Assembly: GCF_010119245.1 (NCBI RefSeq)
Contig: NZ_WNKG01000014.1
Span: 62,001-126,000 of the forward strand
DNA length: 64,000 bases
DNA from: Cyclobacterium salsum
GTDB taxonomy: Bacteria > Bacteroidota > Bacteroidia > Cytophagales > Cyclobacteriaceae
Direction: 5' to 3'
Shown: positions 25,050 to 34,761 of the stretch, one piece after another
How the letters are laid out: the number at the start of each line of letters is the position of its first letter
Position numbering within the stretch: position 1 is the stretch's first letter
Made by a program: the position numbers and the translations under genes
Notes under the pieces: generated by a model
The model's database searches: none
What the model was told of the DNA's origin: nothing
What the model saw: the letters and a program-made list of their open reading frames with translations, nothing else

Positions 25050-25400
25050 ATGAAATTTTTAAAGAAATCACTGATTGTAAGCATGCCATTACTCTTTTGT
25101 TTCTTAAACGTTGGTTGTTCTGTTGGAGAGGATAACGATGTGGCATCCTGCTCCGCTCAATGGTCGATTGAACTCCAGGATGAAATAAATGCCCTGTCAC
25201 AGGCTGCGGTCGCGCGAGGACAAAACCCAGGTCCAACTACCTGCGAAAACTTTCGAACGGCTGCAGAAGACTATTTGGAAGCATTACGTCCCTATGGAAA
25301 TTGTTCAGCCCTAACCGGTCAGAGCAGGTCAGATTGGCAAAATGCAGTGGAAGAGGCTGAAACCGAAATTCAAGAACTCGATTGCAGTGAAGATACCTAA
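25050..25400 (+). CDS. Small Cys-rich lipoprotein of unknown function
   Basis: 116 residues. The signal peptide ends in LNVGC, a lipobox, so Cys 23 should be lipidated. The mature part is acidic and helical with four further Cys residues (SCSAQW, TTCENF, GNCSAL, LDCSED), which could form two disulfides in the periplasm. I do not recognise a family. It lies convergent with the flavoprotein-like gene, 11 bp away. Confidence 0.7.
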   Translation: MKFLKKSLIVSMPLLFCFLNVGCSVGEDNDVASCSAQWSIELQDEINALSQAAVARGQNPGPTTCENFRTAAEDYLEALRPYGNCSALTGQSRSDWQNAVEEAETEIQELDCSEDT

Positions 25401-25411
25401 ACTTCCATTAA

Positions 25412-26737
25412 CTAGAGGAACTTTTCCAGAATTTTACTAAATAAGGAGGTTCTGTTTTCGTTTTTTATGCCTTTGAATTCCACCGCAAAAGCTTTGGAAA
25501 TGAGCAAGATCATGTCTTCAGAACTCTCCCTGGAAAAAACTTCGCTTTTCATTTTATTAATGAAGTCCAATGCCTTGCACCGCTCGTTGAAGGCATTGGT
25601 TAAAAATTCCTGATCAAACGTAATTCCCAAAGTAGCTAAAGCCAAAATTGAATAATCATGTTGACGAAATAAGAGACGAAAAGCTATTTCGCCGTTGGGA
25701 TGTTCCCAGTAAAAATTATGTGAACTATCTCCCCAAAAAGTGGAAAAATCTCCATACGTACACCAATCCAGGCCCGCTAACTGATAGGGGTCTTTCCATT
25801 CAAATGTTTCCGCTTCTTGTAGGGAGCTTTCCTTTAGATACCTTGCCAGGGTAATCCCCTGGGTGGATAGTGGGATTTTGAGGTCCTCAGCCGAACCAGC
25901 ATGGAGTCCCTTTAGGTTTTGACCAATGGCAAAAATGCCATCCTTAGTCTCCAACCCATAGTTTGGGCCTACTCGAAACGATTCTCCTGAATAAGCCGGT
26001 TGACCTCTCAAAAAGAAAAAATCGGGAAAGTTTCCTTTTTCGTGTATCACCGCCTGAACGGGCAATTCCTTACCACTATCCAGTCGTACGCCTCTGATTT
26101 CCCCTTCTTCACCCAACAAATAGTTGCTTATTATCTCATTAAAAATTAGATGAACGCCGCTTCCTTTTAGTTGCTTGGCTACCAGGCATGCCTCTTCTTC
26201 GGGCATGCTTTGTATCGCTAATCTGCTCTCGCTACTGATTAGCGTAACCCTCAAGCCCATTCGTTGCAACTGATCAGCCATAGCGATGGCCATGAATCCA
26301 TCGCCTCTTACAATGGCCTCCCTGACCGACTCCTGAATCCAATATAAATAGTCATCAGCAGTCAAATGCCTTAGAAAGTCACCCTTTCGGTGGATTAACA
26401 ACTTAGGTTTAGGTTCATTTACCACTACCAACCTATCAAATCCAAGCGGCCCATCAGGCATTAAGAGACTCATTTTATCAAAATCAATCGCTTCTACGGA
26501 TGCAACTATAAATTGCAAATCAGATAGCTTCTTCGGCTCACTTGAAAACGATCGGTTTAATCCTTTCAGGGCACAAAGGGCATTCAAATAGAAAAGATCA
26601 GAGGGGTGTTCCGCAATGATCGTTAGCCGAAAACCATTGGGCGCTGGTAACCACTCCTTAAGGAATTCAATTCCGGAAAGGCCAATTCCCATCAAAACAA
26701 TATGCTTACTTCTTTCTTTTTTCGAACTGCTATTCAT
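25412..26737 (-). CDS. Divergent pyridine-nucleotide-disulfide-oxidoreductase-like protein
   Basis: 441 residues. The N-terminal MGIGLSGIEFLKEWL is a Rossmann loop (GxGxxG). A second nucleotide-binding region begins at VRGDGFMAIAMADQLQRMGLRVTLI, followed by acidic SMPEEEA and an EIRGVRLDSGKELPVQAVI strand, the order of an NAD(P)/FAD reductase of the NirB/rubredoxin-reductase type. The FAD-domain ATG signature is replaced by VVVNEPKP and the second motif lacks its second Gly, so cofactor binding may be altered. About 110 C-terminal residues do not match anything I know. Likely a cytoplasmic NAD(P)/FAD-dependent oxidoreductase; specific role unknown. Confidence 0.65.
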   Translation of the reverse strand: MNSSSKKERSKHIVLMGIGLSGIEFLKEWLPAPNGFRLTIIAEHPSDLFYLNALCALKGLNRSFSSEPKKLSDLQFIVASVEAIDFDKMSLLMPDGPLGFDRLVVVNEPKPKLLIHRKGDFLRHLTADDYLYWIQESVREAIVRGDGFMAIAMADQLQRMGLRVTLISSESRLAIQSMPEEEACLVAKQLKGSGVHLIFNEIISNYLLGEEGEIRGVRLDSGKELPVQAVIHEKGNFPDFFFLRGQPAYSGESFRVGPNYGLETKDGIFAIGQNLKGLHAGSAEDLKIPLSTQGITLARYLKESSLQEAETFEWKDPYQLAGLDWCTYGDFSTFWGDSSHNFYWEHPNGEIAFRLLFRQHDYSILALATLGITFDQEFLTNAFNERCKALDFINKMKSEVFSRESSEDMILLISKAFAVEFKGIKNENRTSLFSKILEKFL

Positions 26738-26854
26738 TGGGCCTGATACTAACTATATTCACCTTAAAAAAATAATCCACACTTTATCTTACTCGGTTTT
26801 CAACAATCAGGCCAAATTAAAAAAGGTAATCTTCCGATTGACACTATTTTGATA

Positions 26855-27610
26855 TTAACGGCTCTCCCCTAGTAATTTAGACGGTTTCACCGGACTCTTT
26901 CTTTTCAGTCCAAATTCCTCTATTGCGTATTTTTTGAGATGATTTTCCATTTCTTCCACACTATCTGTCAATAAAAATAAATCCAGGTCCACGTCACTGA
27001 TTGTTCCCTCCCTGGCCATGGAGCGGATATGCTCGAAAAGGTGCTGGTGAAATTCCTTTCCCATTAATACTACGGGAAATCGCTTCATCACCCGAGTCTG
27101 AATCAGGGTCAATGCTTCAAAAAACTCATCCAGCGTACCAAACCCTCCCGGAAGCACTACGAAAGCAAAACTGTATTTGGAAAGCAAAACTTTTCTCACA
27201 AAAAAATAATTAAAATCCATGTATTTGTCCAAGTAGGTATTGGGGAATTGCTCAAAAGGAAGCACGATATTACAACCAATCGACTTGCCTCCCACCAATT
27301 TCGCTCCTTTATTGGCTGCCTCCATAATGCCAGGCCCTCCCCCAGTCATTACCGTAAAGCCTAAATGGCTGATTGCCTGCCCTACATTAACCCCTAACTT
27401 GTAAAAATAATCAGAAGGCTCAAACCGGGCCGAGCCAAAGACGGTCACGCAAGGCCCCACGAAATGAAGCATCCGGAATCCGCGTATAAATTCAAGCATC
27501 ACTTTAATTAAAAATTTAAAATCCTTTAACCTGGTCTGAGGGCCAGCCATAAAAGCTTCTTCCTCGGGGTTAACCAAGGGATTAATAATTTTTTTTGGTT
27601 CTTTTACCAT
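26855..27610 (-). CDS. LOG family protein (TIGR00730-type Rossmann fold)
   Basis: 251 residues. Core motifs of the lysine-decarboxylase-like/LOG family are present: VFGSARFEPSD, VMTGGGPGIMEAANKGA, and the PGGFGTLDEFFE nucleotide site. Family members hydrolyse cytokinin riboside monophosphates or other nucleotide monophosphates to free base and ribose 5-phosphate. The extra N-terminal 50 residues with NPLVNPEEEAFM are typical of the longer bacterial type. Cytoplasmic, monocistronic, with 117 bp to the next gene. Confidence 0.9.
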   Translation of the reverse strand: MVKEPKKIINPLVNPEEEAFMAGPQTRLKDFKFLIKVMLEFIRGFRMLHFVGPCVTVFGSARFEPSDYFYKLGVNVGQAISHLGFTVMTGGGPGIMEAANKGAKLVGGKSIGCNIVLPFEQFPNTYLDKYMDFNYFFVRKVLLSKYSFAFVVLPGGFGTLDEFFEALTLIQTRVMKRFPVVLMGKEFHQHLFEHIRSMAREGTISDVDLDLFLLTDSVEEMENHLKKYAIEEFGLKRKSPVKPSKLLGESR

Positions 27611-27750
27611 GGCTACATTTTGATATCAGAAATTTATTTTTTAACGATTGAACCGCAAATGAGGCTGAGATCAAGGAAACAAAAATAAAGAATTAAAAGC
27701 ATGCAACTATCAAATAAGGAGAAAATTAGGTTATATTTAAATCAGCTTTA

Positions 27751-28494
27751 ATGAATTGCGAAATTCCCCATCAAACCAGTATCATGATAAAATGTTTCCT
27801 GTTATTTTTTTTCCTCTTTTTCCGGGTTGAATTTACAAATGGCCAATCAGTACCCGAAATCGGTTTCATCAACCAATATGAACAAGTAATCCAATGGTAC
27901 CCGGAAATCAATACCGGAAGCCACTATATAGAAAAAAGGAGATCCCTGGATGGACATCCCTATTACTCCAGCTCAACAATGGAAAACGGTACCTTGTCTA
28001 TCGCTGGTTTTATTTTTGAGAATATTCCCATCCAATATGAAATATGGGATGACCTGATACTTTCATTTTCCTCTACTTTCAAACAAAAAATGATTCTGAA
28101 TCATTCTAAAATTGATTACATCGTGCTAAATGATGGGACGGTAATTATTAAAAAGAGTCAGCCCGAAGGATTTATTTTTCACCAAAATGGATTTTATCGG
28201 GAGATCGTCAACGGCCACATCGGCCTTTATTGCAAGCACCGCAAACAACGAAAGCAAGAGACTTCCACATTAGGATTAGTCAGAAGTTATGAGGAGGTGC
28301 AAAAATATTTTTTTGAAATGAATGGTGCATTGATAGCTGTGCCGGCGAAAAGAAGAATTTTTTCCCTTTTGGAAATTGACAAGCGAACAACCAAAAGGCG
28401 ATTACGGAAAGATGGGCTGCGTTTTAGGAAAAACAGGGAAGCCTATCTAAAGACTTTGGTAAACCTGGCAAATGAACAAGGGAAAAATGAGTAA
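27751..28494 (+). CDS. Secreted protein of unknown function ahead of a TonB receptor
   Basis: 247 residues. A signal peptide can start at Met 1 or better at Met 12 (MIKCFLLFFFLFF), with cleavage near NGQ. The mature part is beta-rich, with FIFENIPIQYEIWDDLIL and IDYIVLNDGTVIIKK, and a basic Lys/Arg-rich C-terminus (RRIFSLLEIDKRTTKRRLRKD). I do not recognise a named domain. Its last codons overlap the start of the TonB-dependent receptor gene, so it is the first gene of that operon and may assist the receptor or report on its cargo. Confidence 0.65.
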   Translation: MNCEIPHQTSIMIKCFLLFFFLFFRVEFTNGQSVPEIGFINQYEQVIQWYPEINTGSHYIEKRRSLDGHPYYSSSTMENGTLSIAGFIFENIPIQYEIWDDLILSFSSTFKQKMILNHSKIDYIVLNDGTVIIKKSQPEGFIFHQNGFYREIVNGHIGLYCKHRKQRKQETSTLGLVRSYEEVQKYFFEMNGALIAVPAKRRIFSLLEIDKRTTKRRLRKDGLRFRKNREAYLKTLVNLANEQGKNE

Positions 28495-31246
28495 AAAGGT
28501 ACTTTCGGTGGTTTTTCTTTGTCTTGTGGCAAGCTCCCTTAGCATCGCTCAAACAACCGAAAAGGAGCGCATCAGCGGTATCTTTGCGGGTTTGGAATTC
28601 GAGCGTTTTGCAGAGATGGTTGAAAATAAAACTTCCTATCGGTTTTTCTTTAATACCGAGGATGTCAACGGAATTGTCGTCAACGTCAATGCCTATGACA
28701 GTCCGATAGAAGACTTATTAGGAGAAATACTCAAGCCCGAAGCGATATTTTTCACCATCGACCCTGAACAACGGATTTTTCTTAGTAAACAAAAACGATT
28801 GGAAATAGGGCTTCCGGCAGATTTCTTCCAAATCCAACAGGATGCTGTTCAACCCAATGAGATTGAGGCCAGCCCTGCGGAAAATGCCAATCAGGATTTT
28901 GCCAAAAACCGGTTATGGGTAGTAGGCCAATCAAACGCGAACTCCTCAAAACCAAATGCCAGCCTAAAAGGTATCGTACAGAGTGTGGAATCGGGAGAAC
29001 CCATAATCGGTGCCCTGGTCTATACTTCAGGACAATATGCCAGATCCATTACGGACGAGTCTGGGCAGTATGAAATAACCCTGCCTAAGGGCAGGCATAC
29101 CTTGATTTTTCAAAATTTTGGCGCTTACCAGGAACAGCGTCAAATCAACCTTTTGGGAGATGGACAGCTTGATGTAGCCATGGATGACAATATCATATCC
29201 CTTTCTGCAGTAACCGTAACTTCCGAAAAATCCGCCAATATTGAAAGACCGGAAATGGGTCTGGCCAGTATTACGGTGCAATCTTTAAAAAAACTCCCCT
29301 CAGTCCTGGGAGAAGTAGATGTATTAAGGGCTGTTTTGACCTTACCGGGGGTAAAAACGGTGGGCGAAGCCAGTGCGGGGTTTAATGTCAGGGGCGGTGC
29401 TGCTGACCAAAATCTGATTTTATACAATGAAGCTACCATTTATAACCCTACCCACCTTTTTGGAATGTTTTCCGCATTTAATCCCGATATGATTGAGGGA
29501 GTGGACCTTTACAAAGCAGGCATTCCGGTACAATTCGGTGGCAGGCTTTCGTCTGTCCTGGATGTGAAAAGCAAATTTGGTAATAAGGAAAAAATACAAG
29601 GCGGAGGAGGAATTGGTTTGATGACCAGCAGACTTTACCTGGAGGGTCCACTTTCAGAGAACTCCACCTTTGCTTTAGGAGGCAGGGGTACCTATTCAAA
29701 TTGGCTTTTTGGCTTTTTAGATGAAGCATCCGGTTTTAGCGACAGTCGGGCTTCATTTCATGATTTAAATATGAACTTCAGACATGCACCAGACCCTAAC
29801 AACGAGATCACCCTCTCAGCCTATTGGAGTCAGGATGCTTTTCGTTTTGACAAGGATACCTTGTATGATTACCACAACCTGAACCTCAATGTGGGTTGGA
29901 CGCATTTTTTCAATGATAAACTGGAAGGTCATTTTCACCTGGGCCATGATCAATATGGTTTTGGAATCTTGAGTCAGCCGGATTCACTTAATGCCTTTCA
30001 TTTCGGATTTTCAATGGATCAAAGCAGTTGGAAAAACCACTTTACCTTTGATCTCAACGAAAAGCACCAGCTCAGTTTTGGCATGAATCACATTTTTTAT
30101 AACCTCAACCCTGGAAAACAAATCCCTAGAGGTCAGGAGTCGATCGTTTTAGATGAAAGGGTGAACCGGGAAAAAGCCCTTGAATCCGCCTTTTATATTG
30201 GGGATGAATTTGAGTTGGATCCAAAACTGCTCATTAATTATGGGCTGAGATATGTGGTATACAACTACCTTGGCCCAAACACCATCAATCAATACCCCAA
30301 TCAGACCATCAGGACGGATGATACTAAAACCGGCGAAATTAGCTACGGAGCCGGCGAAATTATCCAAACCTATCAGGGACCAGAGGTGAGAATATCTGCC
30401 AGGTATGCCATCGACAATTTCACTTCCATCAAAGCAGGCTTCAATACCATGAGACAGCATTTGCACATGTTGACCAATACCGCAGCCATAGCCCCCACAG
30501 ACACCTGGAAATTAAGTGATCCCTACCTGAGGCCTCAGAGGGGAAACCAATTTGCCCTAGGATATTTTAAAAACTTTAAAAACAATACCATTGAAACCTC
30601 TGCGGAAATTTACTACCGTAAAATGAAAAACCTGGTCGACTTTAGAAGTGGTGCTACCCTGATCTTGAATAATGAACTGGAACAGGACGTGCTCAATACC
30701 CGTGGCCAAGCCTACGGAATTGAATTGATGGCTAAAAAAAATGAGGGAAAACTAAATGGATGGATCAGTTATACCTATTCCAGGTCCTTGCTGGGAACCA
30801 ATCCCAACGAATGGGGAGAAAGGGTAAACTCAGGAAAATGGTACCCCAGTAATTTTGATCAACCCCATGATATCATGATGGCAGGAAATTTTGAATTCAC
30901 CAAAAGAATCAATACTTCTATAAACGCCAATTACAGTACCGGCAGACCCATAACCTACCCGGTGGCCAAATTCAATTATAATGGATCAGAACGGGTATAT
31001 TACTCAGATAGAAATGCTTACCGGATCCCGGACTATTTCAGAGTGGACCTTTCTTTTAATATTGAAGGCAACCATAAAATCCGTAAACTTGCCCATGCAT
31101 CCTGGTCTCTGGGCATCTATAATTTACTTGGCAGGGCCAACCCTTATTCCATTTATTTCTCTCCGGAAAACGGAACCATACAGGGATACAAATTATCCAT
31201 TTTTGCAAGACCCATCCCTTTTATCACCTATAATTTTAAATTTTAA
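28487..31246 (+). CDS. TonB-dependent outer-membrane receptor with STN domain
   Basis: About 919 residues from the ATG at 28487; an in-frame ATG at 28472 is possible. Order of parts: signal peptide ending SIAQ; STN (secretin/TonB short N-terminal) domain at about 30-100 (FERFAEMVENKTSYRFFF); carboxypeptidase-like domain at about 165-240 (GEPIIGALVYTSGQYARSITDESGQYEITL); plug with LPGVKTVGEASAGFNVRGGAADQNLILYNEA; then a 22-strand barrel ending in a Phe. STN-bearing receptors can take part in anti-sigma signalling, but no sigma/anti-sigma pair is seen nearby. The start overlaps the upstream gene by 8 bp and the DUF4249 ATG touches the stop at 31246, so translation is coupled. Confidence 0.9.
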   Translation: MSKKVLSVVFLCLVASSLSIAQTTEKERISGIFAGLEFERFAEMVENKTSYRFFFNTEDVNGIVVNVNAYDSPIEDLLGEILKPEAIFFTIDPEQRIFLSKQKRLEIGLPADFFQIQQDAVQPNEIEASPAENANQDFAKNRLWVVGQSNANSSKPNASLKGIVQSVESGEPIIGALVYTSGQYARSITDESGQYEITLPKGRHTLIFQNFGAYQEQRQINLLGDGQLDVAMDDNIISLSAVTVTSEKSANIERPEMGLASITVQSLKKLPSVLGEVDVLRAVLTLPGVKTVGEASAGFNVRGGAADQNLILYNEATIYNPTHLFGMFSAFNPDMIEGVDLYKAGIPVQFGGRLSSVLDVKSKFGNKEKIQGGGGIGLMTSRLYLEGPLSENSTFALGGRGTYSNWLFGFLDEASGFSDSRASFHDLNMNFRHAPDPNNEITLSAYWSQDAFRFDKDTLYDYHNLNLNVGWTHFFNDKLEGHFHLGHDQYGFGILSQPDSLNAFHFGFSMDQSSWKNHFTFDLNEKHQLSFGMNHIFYNLNPGKQIPRGQESIVLDERVNREKALESAFYIGDEFELDPKLLINYGLRYVVYNYLGPNTINQYPNQTIRTDDTKTGEISYGAGEIIQTYQGPEVRISARYAIDNFTSIKAGFNTMRQHLHMLTNTAAIAPTDTWKLSDPYLRPQRGNQFALGYFKNFKNNTIETSAEIYYRKMKNLVDFRSGATLILNNELEQDVLNTRGQAYGIELMAKKNEGKLNGWISYTYSRSLLGTNPNEWGERVNSGKWYPSNFDQPHDIMMAGNFEFTKRINTSINANYSTGRPITYPVAKFNYNGSERVYYSDRNAYRIPDYFRVDLSFNIEGNHKIRKLAHASWSLGIYNLLGRANPYSIYFSPENGTIQGYKLSIFARPIPFITYNFKF

Positions 31247-32403
31247 TGGATGTCCTACTGAACAATACCTCCTACTACATCATTGGTCTCCTGCTATTAA
31301 CCAACTTGGGATGCCGGGAACCATTTTTTCCTGAAATCAGTGATTTTGAAGATGACATATTGGTAGTCGAAGGATACATTGAGGTGGGTGGAGGCACCAC
31401 TCAGATCAACCTGAGCGGCACCTCCTCCTTATACAGCGAAATCGCCACCTCCCCCATTTCAGGTGGGGAGTTGGTGATCCAGGGAGAAAAGGAAGGAAGG
31501 TGGCCCCTCCAGTCTATGGGAAATGGGCAATACCTGCTTTCCGAGAATCTACCCGAAAATCAAAATTATTCCCTAAGTATCCACCTGGAGAATGGGGAAA
31601 GGTACCTATCTGAAATGATCAGCCCCCTGATTTCTCCAGATTTTGACATCAGCTACACCAAGCAGAATGGAGACGTTCAGGTGTATACCAATACCCGTGG
31701 AGAGGAACAAACGGAGTTTTTCCTGTGGGTATATGAGGAGACCTGGATGTACCGGACGCCTCAAATTTCTTTTTTCAATTACGACGAAGCGAGTGGCAAT
31801 ATGGTGCTGATCGACCAGGAAGACCTGACTTACCGCTGTTGGAATTTTGATCAGTCCAGAAGAGTTATTCTGGAATCTTCCGCCAGATTTGAGAATAACC
31901 GGATTTTTCAAAAAGAACTGCTAACCATTGATAGCCTTTCCGAAAAGCTGGGTATCCGCTACAGGATCCATACCAGGCAGTATGTACTGGACAGGGAAGC
32001 TTATGTGTTTTGGGAAGGAATCCGTAGAAATTCGGATGATATTGGCAGCATATTCAGTCCTTTGCCTTCCGCTGTCAGCAGCAACATACACCATGCTGAA
32101 AACCCGGATATTCCGGTAATTGGCTACATCTCCGCAGGCGTTTCCCGGGAGAAGGAATTATACATCAATCGGGATGAGGTAAGTCCCTGGCGGACAATTA
32201 TTGGAGATTATCAGGGATGCCTGATCGACACCGTGGCCATAGCCGACTATGATGAAAAATTCGGGCAAGGTGAATATGTCCCCTTATACGAAGATTGTGA
32301 AGTCTTTCCCTGTTCCGGTTTTTTCGCATCCACTACAGGTTGCACTGATTGTCGGATAAGGGGTGGAACCACTACTAAACCTGATTATTGGAAAGATGAA
32401 TGA
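31246..32403 (+). CDS. DUF4249 lipoprotein
   Basis: 385 residues. The N-terminal hydrophobic segment ends in TNLGC, so Cys 23 is the likely lipid anchor. The rest fits DUF4249: DDILVVEGYIEVGGGTTQINLSGTSSLYS opens the domain and a Cys-rich end (DCEVFPCSGFFASTTGCTDCRIRGG) closes it. DUF4249 proteins sit beside TonB receptors in Bacteroidota, much as SusD does beside SusC, and are thought to help capture the ligand at the cell surface. The first base overlaps the TonB receptor stop and the last 8 bp overlap the next gene. Confidence 0.85.
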   Translation: MDVLLNNTSYYIIGLLLLTNLGCREPFFPEISDFEDDILVVEGYIEVGGGTTQINLSGTSSLYSEIATSPISGGELVIQGEKEGRWPLQSMGNGQYLLSENLPENQNYSLSIHLENGERYLSEMISPLISPDFDISYTKQNGDVQVYTNTRGEEQTEFFLWVYEETWMYRTPQISFFNYDEASGNMVLIDQEDLTYRCWNFDQSRRVILESSARFENNRIFQKELLTIDSLSEKLGIRYRIHTRQYVLDREAYVFWEGIRRNSDDIGSIFSPLPSAVSSNIHHAENPDIPVIGYISAGVSREKELYINRDEVSPWRTIIGDYQGCLIDTVAIADYDEKFGQGEYVPLYEDCEVFPCSGFFASTTGCTDCRIRGGTTTKPDYWKDE

Positions 32404-34033
32404 AGAAAATAAAAAAATACACGTTTTTCCTATTAAAATGGTAAGCCTTATGGCAATCCTTCTGGTCGGTACTTCGCTTAGCCTGAAGGGGCAGTCCATT
32501 CCTGACCTTCCAAGAGAAGCTGTTGGAGTACATTTATCCAACCCGGTTCTATTGACAGAAGAATACCTGTGGCTGGATATCAAGGTCCTGGTGGAGAACA
32601 ATCCAAGTCCTTCCAGGGTAATTTATATGGAAATGCTGGACAGACAGGGCGTACCGGTAGTTCAGGAGATGGCGCTATTGGAAAATGGGAAGGTGCAGGC
32701 CTATTTGGATATCCCTTCCACTATTGATTCGGACCACTACCTGCTCAGGGTTTACACGAGGATCAGTCCCTTCGCTACTGGGGACCAGGGTGTTTATCAG
32801 GAAGTCATTACCATCATCAATCCCAACAAACCACCTAAAATCACGGATAATACCCGGCCTTCCACCGGTAAAGAGAGCGGATACCCGACCTTTCCCGGAA
32901 GCCTTGAAAATGACAGCCTGGGTCAAATCAAGGTTTCCATACCCAAAAACTCCATGACCTCAGTTGTCATCCGCAAGGCTAACCCTTCCATTCAACCGGA
33001 AATCGTCCTGGATTTTGAGCAAATGTATGGGAAAGTCAGCCCGGAGAGCCCACTGGTTCCGGAACTATACGGACATATCATCAAGGGCAGGGTGTTGGAT
33101 AAAACCATCGACCCTGAAATTTTTTACTACCTGACTGCCCATGGAAAACAGTTTCACCTTTTTATCAGCCGACCGGACAGCACCGGCACCTGCTACTTTG
33201 AAACCGGTCATTTTATGGATTTCGATTATGTCGTCGTCCAGGCTTCATCGGCCGAAGAGCAGGTAAATTTTATCCTGGACTCCCCCTTTTGGGAGGTCAG
33301 GCCGAATGAAAGCTTTCAACTTCCTGAATTGATCATGAGTCCGGAGGACAGGGAATATATGGAAGAGCGCTTATTGGCAAGAGCCAGCCATCAGTATTAC
33401 CTGGCACCAGAAAGGCAAAAAGTGGATTCCGTCCCATTTCAATTCATTCCGGACTACACCTATCTTTTGGACGATTACAACCGGTTTGATGACATGGCCA
33501 CCGTCATCCGGGAATATGTGCCCAAAGTGCTGGTAAGAAGCCAAAACAAGAAGACCATCTTCAAAAACTTCAATATTCCATTCGACGAAGTATTCCGGGA
33601 AAACCCATTGCTTTTGGTAGATGGCATGCCTGTCTTTGAAAGTGACGATTTTGCCTCCTTCAATCCAGAAAATATCCGTAAAATGGATGTTATCAACAGA
33701 AACCTTTACATCAAGGACCACCAATTCAATGGTTTGGTGAGCCTAAGTTCTTTCGAAAATGACTTTGGCCGATTTAGTTTGCCAGAGAAAGCCTTGTTTA
33801 TCGAATACAAGGGAATGCAACATCCGAAGTCATTTAACAACACCCTGCCCCGCCAAAATATAGAAGCCCATTTTCCTGATTTCCGGAACATCCTTTATTG
33901 GAGTACTGCTAAGGATAATGAACTGTACTTCACTCCATCTTTGCTAAACGGGCCATTTGTCATAAGTATCCAATACAGGGATCGTCTGAATAACCATTGG
34001 ACAAATGAAAATTACCTGATCGATTTGAAATAA
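32396..34033 (+). CDS. Secreted protein with macroglobulin-like N-part and plug-like C-part
   Basis: About 545 residues from the ATG at 32396, which overlaps the DUF4249 stop by 8 bp. The signal peptide ends LKGQ. The first 120 residues read like an MG2-type (alpha-2-macroglobulin-like) strand set: LLTEEYLWLDIKVLVEN, VVQEMALLENGKVQAYLDIP, DHYLLRVYTRI. Near the C-terminus NPLLLVDGMPVFESDDFASFNPENIRKMDVI is very like a TonB plug segment, followed by FNGLVSLSSF, yet no barrel follows. Such MG2-plus-plug proteins accompany TonB receptors with DUF4249 in Cytophagales. It is the last gene of the operon. Function is inferred only as part of an outer-membrane uptake or surface complex. Confidence 0.68.
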   Translation: MNEENKKIHVFPIKMVSLMAILLVGTSLSLKGQSIPDLPREAVGVHLSNPVLLTEEYLWLDIKVLVENNPSPSRVIYMEMLDRQGVPVVQEMALLENGKVQAYLDIPSTIDSDHYLLRVYTRISPFATGDQGVYQEVITIINPNKPPKITDNTRPSTGKESGYPTFPGSLENDSLGQIKVSIPKNSMTSVVIRKANPSIQPEIVLDFEQMYGKVSPESPLVPELYGHIIKGRVLDKTIDPEIFYYLTAHGKQFHLFISRPDSTGTCYFETGHFMDFDYVVVQASSAEEQVNFILDSPFWEVRPNESFQLPELIMSPEDREYMEERLLARASHQYYLAPERQKVDSVPFQFIPDYTYLLDDYNRFDDMATVIREYVPKVLVRSQNKKTIFKNFNIPFDEVFRENPLLLVDGMPVFESDDFASFNPENIRKMDVINRNLYIKDHQFNGLVSLSSFENDFGRFSLPEKALFIEYKGMQHPKSFNNTLPRQNIEAHFPDFRNILYWSTAKDNELYFTPSLLNGPFVISIQYRDRLNNHWTNENYLIDLK

Positions 34034-34113
34034 AACCCGTTCGAAGTGATAATAATCACTGGGTCTGAATTTAATTTATGGGAATTTTATGGTATCAAAT
34101 AAATTAAAATACC

Positions 34114-34761
34114 ATGAACGAAGAAGAAATAATAACCATACCTAGAATAGGTGATCAGGCTCCGGATTTTGAAGCCATGACAACTACAGGACCGATGAAA
34201 TTTTCAGAATACATCAAAGAAAGCTGGACCATACTGTTCTCTCACCCGGCTGATTTTACACCTGTTTGCACCACAGAAATGAGTGGGTTTGCACTGGAAC
34301 AGGATTTCTTTGATGAGAAGAAAACCAAATTGGCAGGATTAAGTATCGATTCTATCCATTCCCACATTGCCTGGGTAAATAATGTGAAAAAAAATACAGG
34401 TGTCTTGTTTGAATTTCCCATTATCGCAGACATTGACATGAAGGTCTCCAAAAAATACGGCATGCTCCAACCTGGAGAAAGTGAAACGGCAGCCGTGAGG
34501 GCTGTATTTTTTATTGACCCTAAAGGGAAAATAAGATTGATCATGTACTATCCTTTAAATGTAGGACGGAATATGGACGAAATAAAAAGGTCGCTGGTGG
34601 CCTTACAAACGGCTGACAAATACAAGGTAGCCATGCCATTGAATTGGCGGGAAGGGGATAAAGTCATTGTTCCCCCGCCAAAAACCGTAGCTGAGATGCA
34701 GGAAAGGGAAAATAGTGATTTGGAAATGGTAGATTTCTACCTGGCCAAAAAAAGCATTTGA
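34114..34761 (+). CDS. 1-Cys peroxiredoxin (Prx6/AhpC-TSA)
   Basis: 215 residues. The peroxidatic Cys 52 lies in HPADFTPVCTTE; no other Cys is present, so it is of the 1-Cys type. The long C-terminal domain with MPLNWREGDKVIVPP is typical of Prx6-like enzymes, including many archaeal and bacterial ones that form decamers. It reduces hydroperoxides in the cytosol. It follows the TonB operon by 80 bp and probably has its own promoter. Confidence 0.93.
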   Translation: MNEEEIITIPRIGDQAPDFEAMTTTGPMKFSEYIKESWTILFSHPADFTPVCTTEMSGFALEQDFFDEKKTKLAGLSIDSIHSHIAWVNNVKKNTGVLFEFPIIADIDMKVSKKYGMLQPGESETAAVRAVFFIDPKGKIRLIMYYPLNVGRNMDEIKRSLVALQTADKYKVAMPLNWREGDKVIVPPPKTVAEMQERENSDLEMVDFYLAKKSI

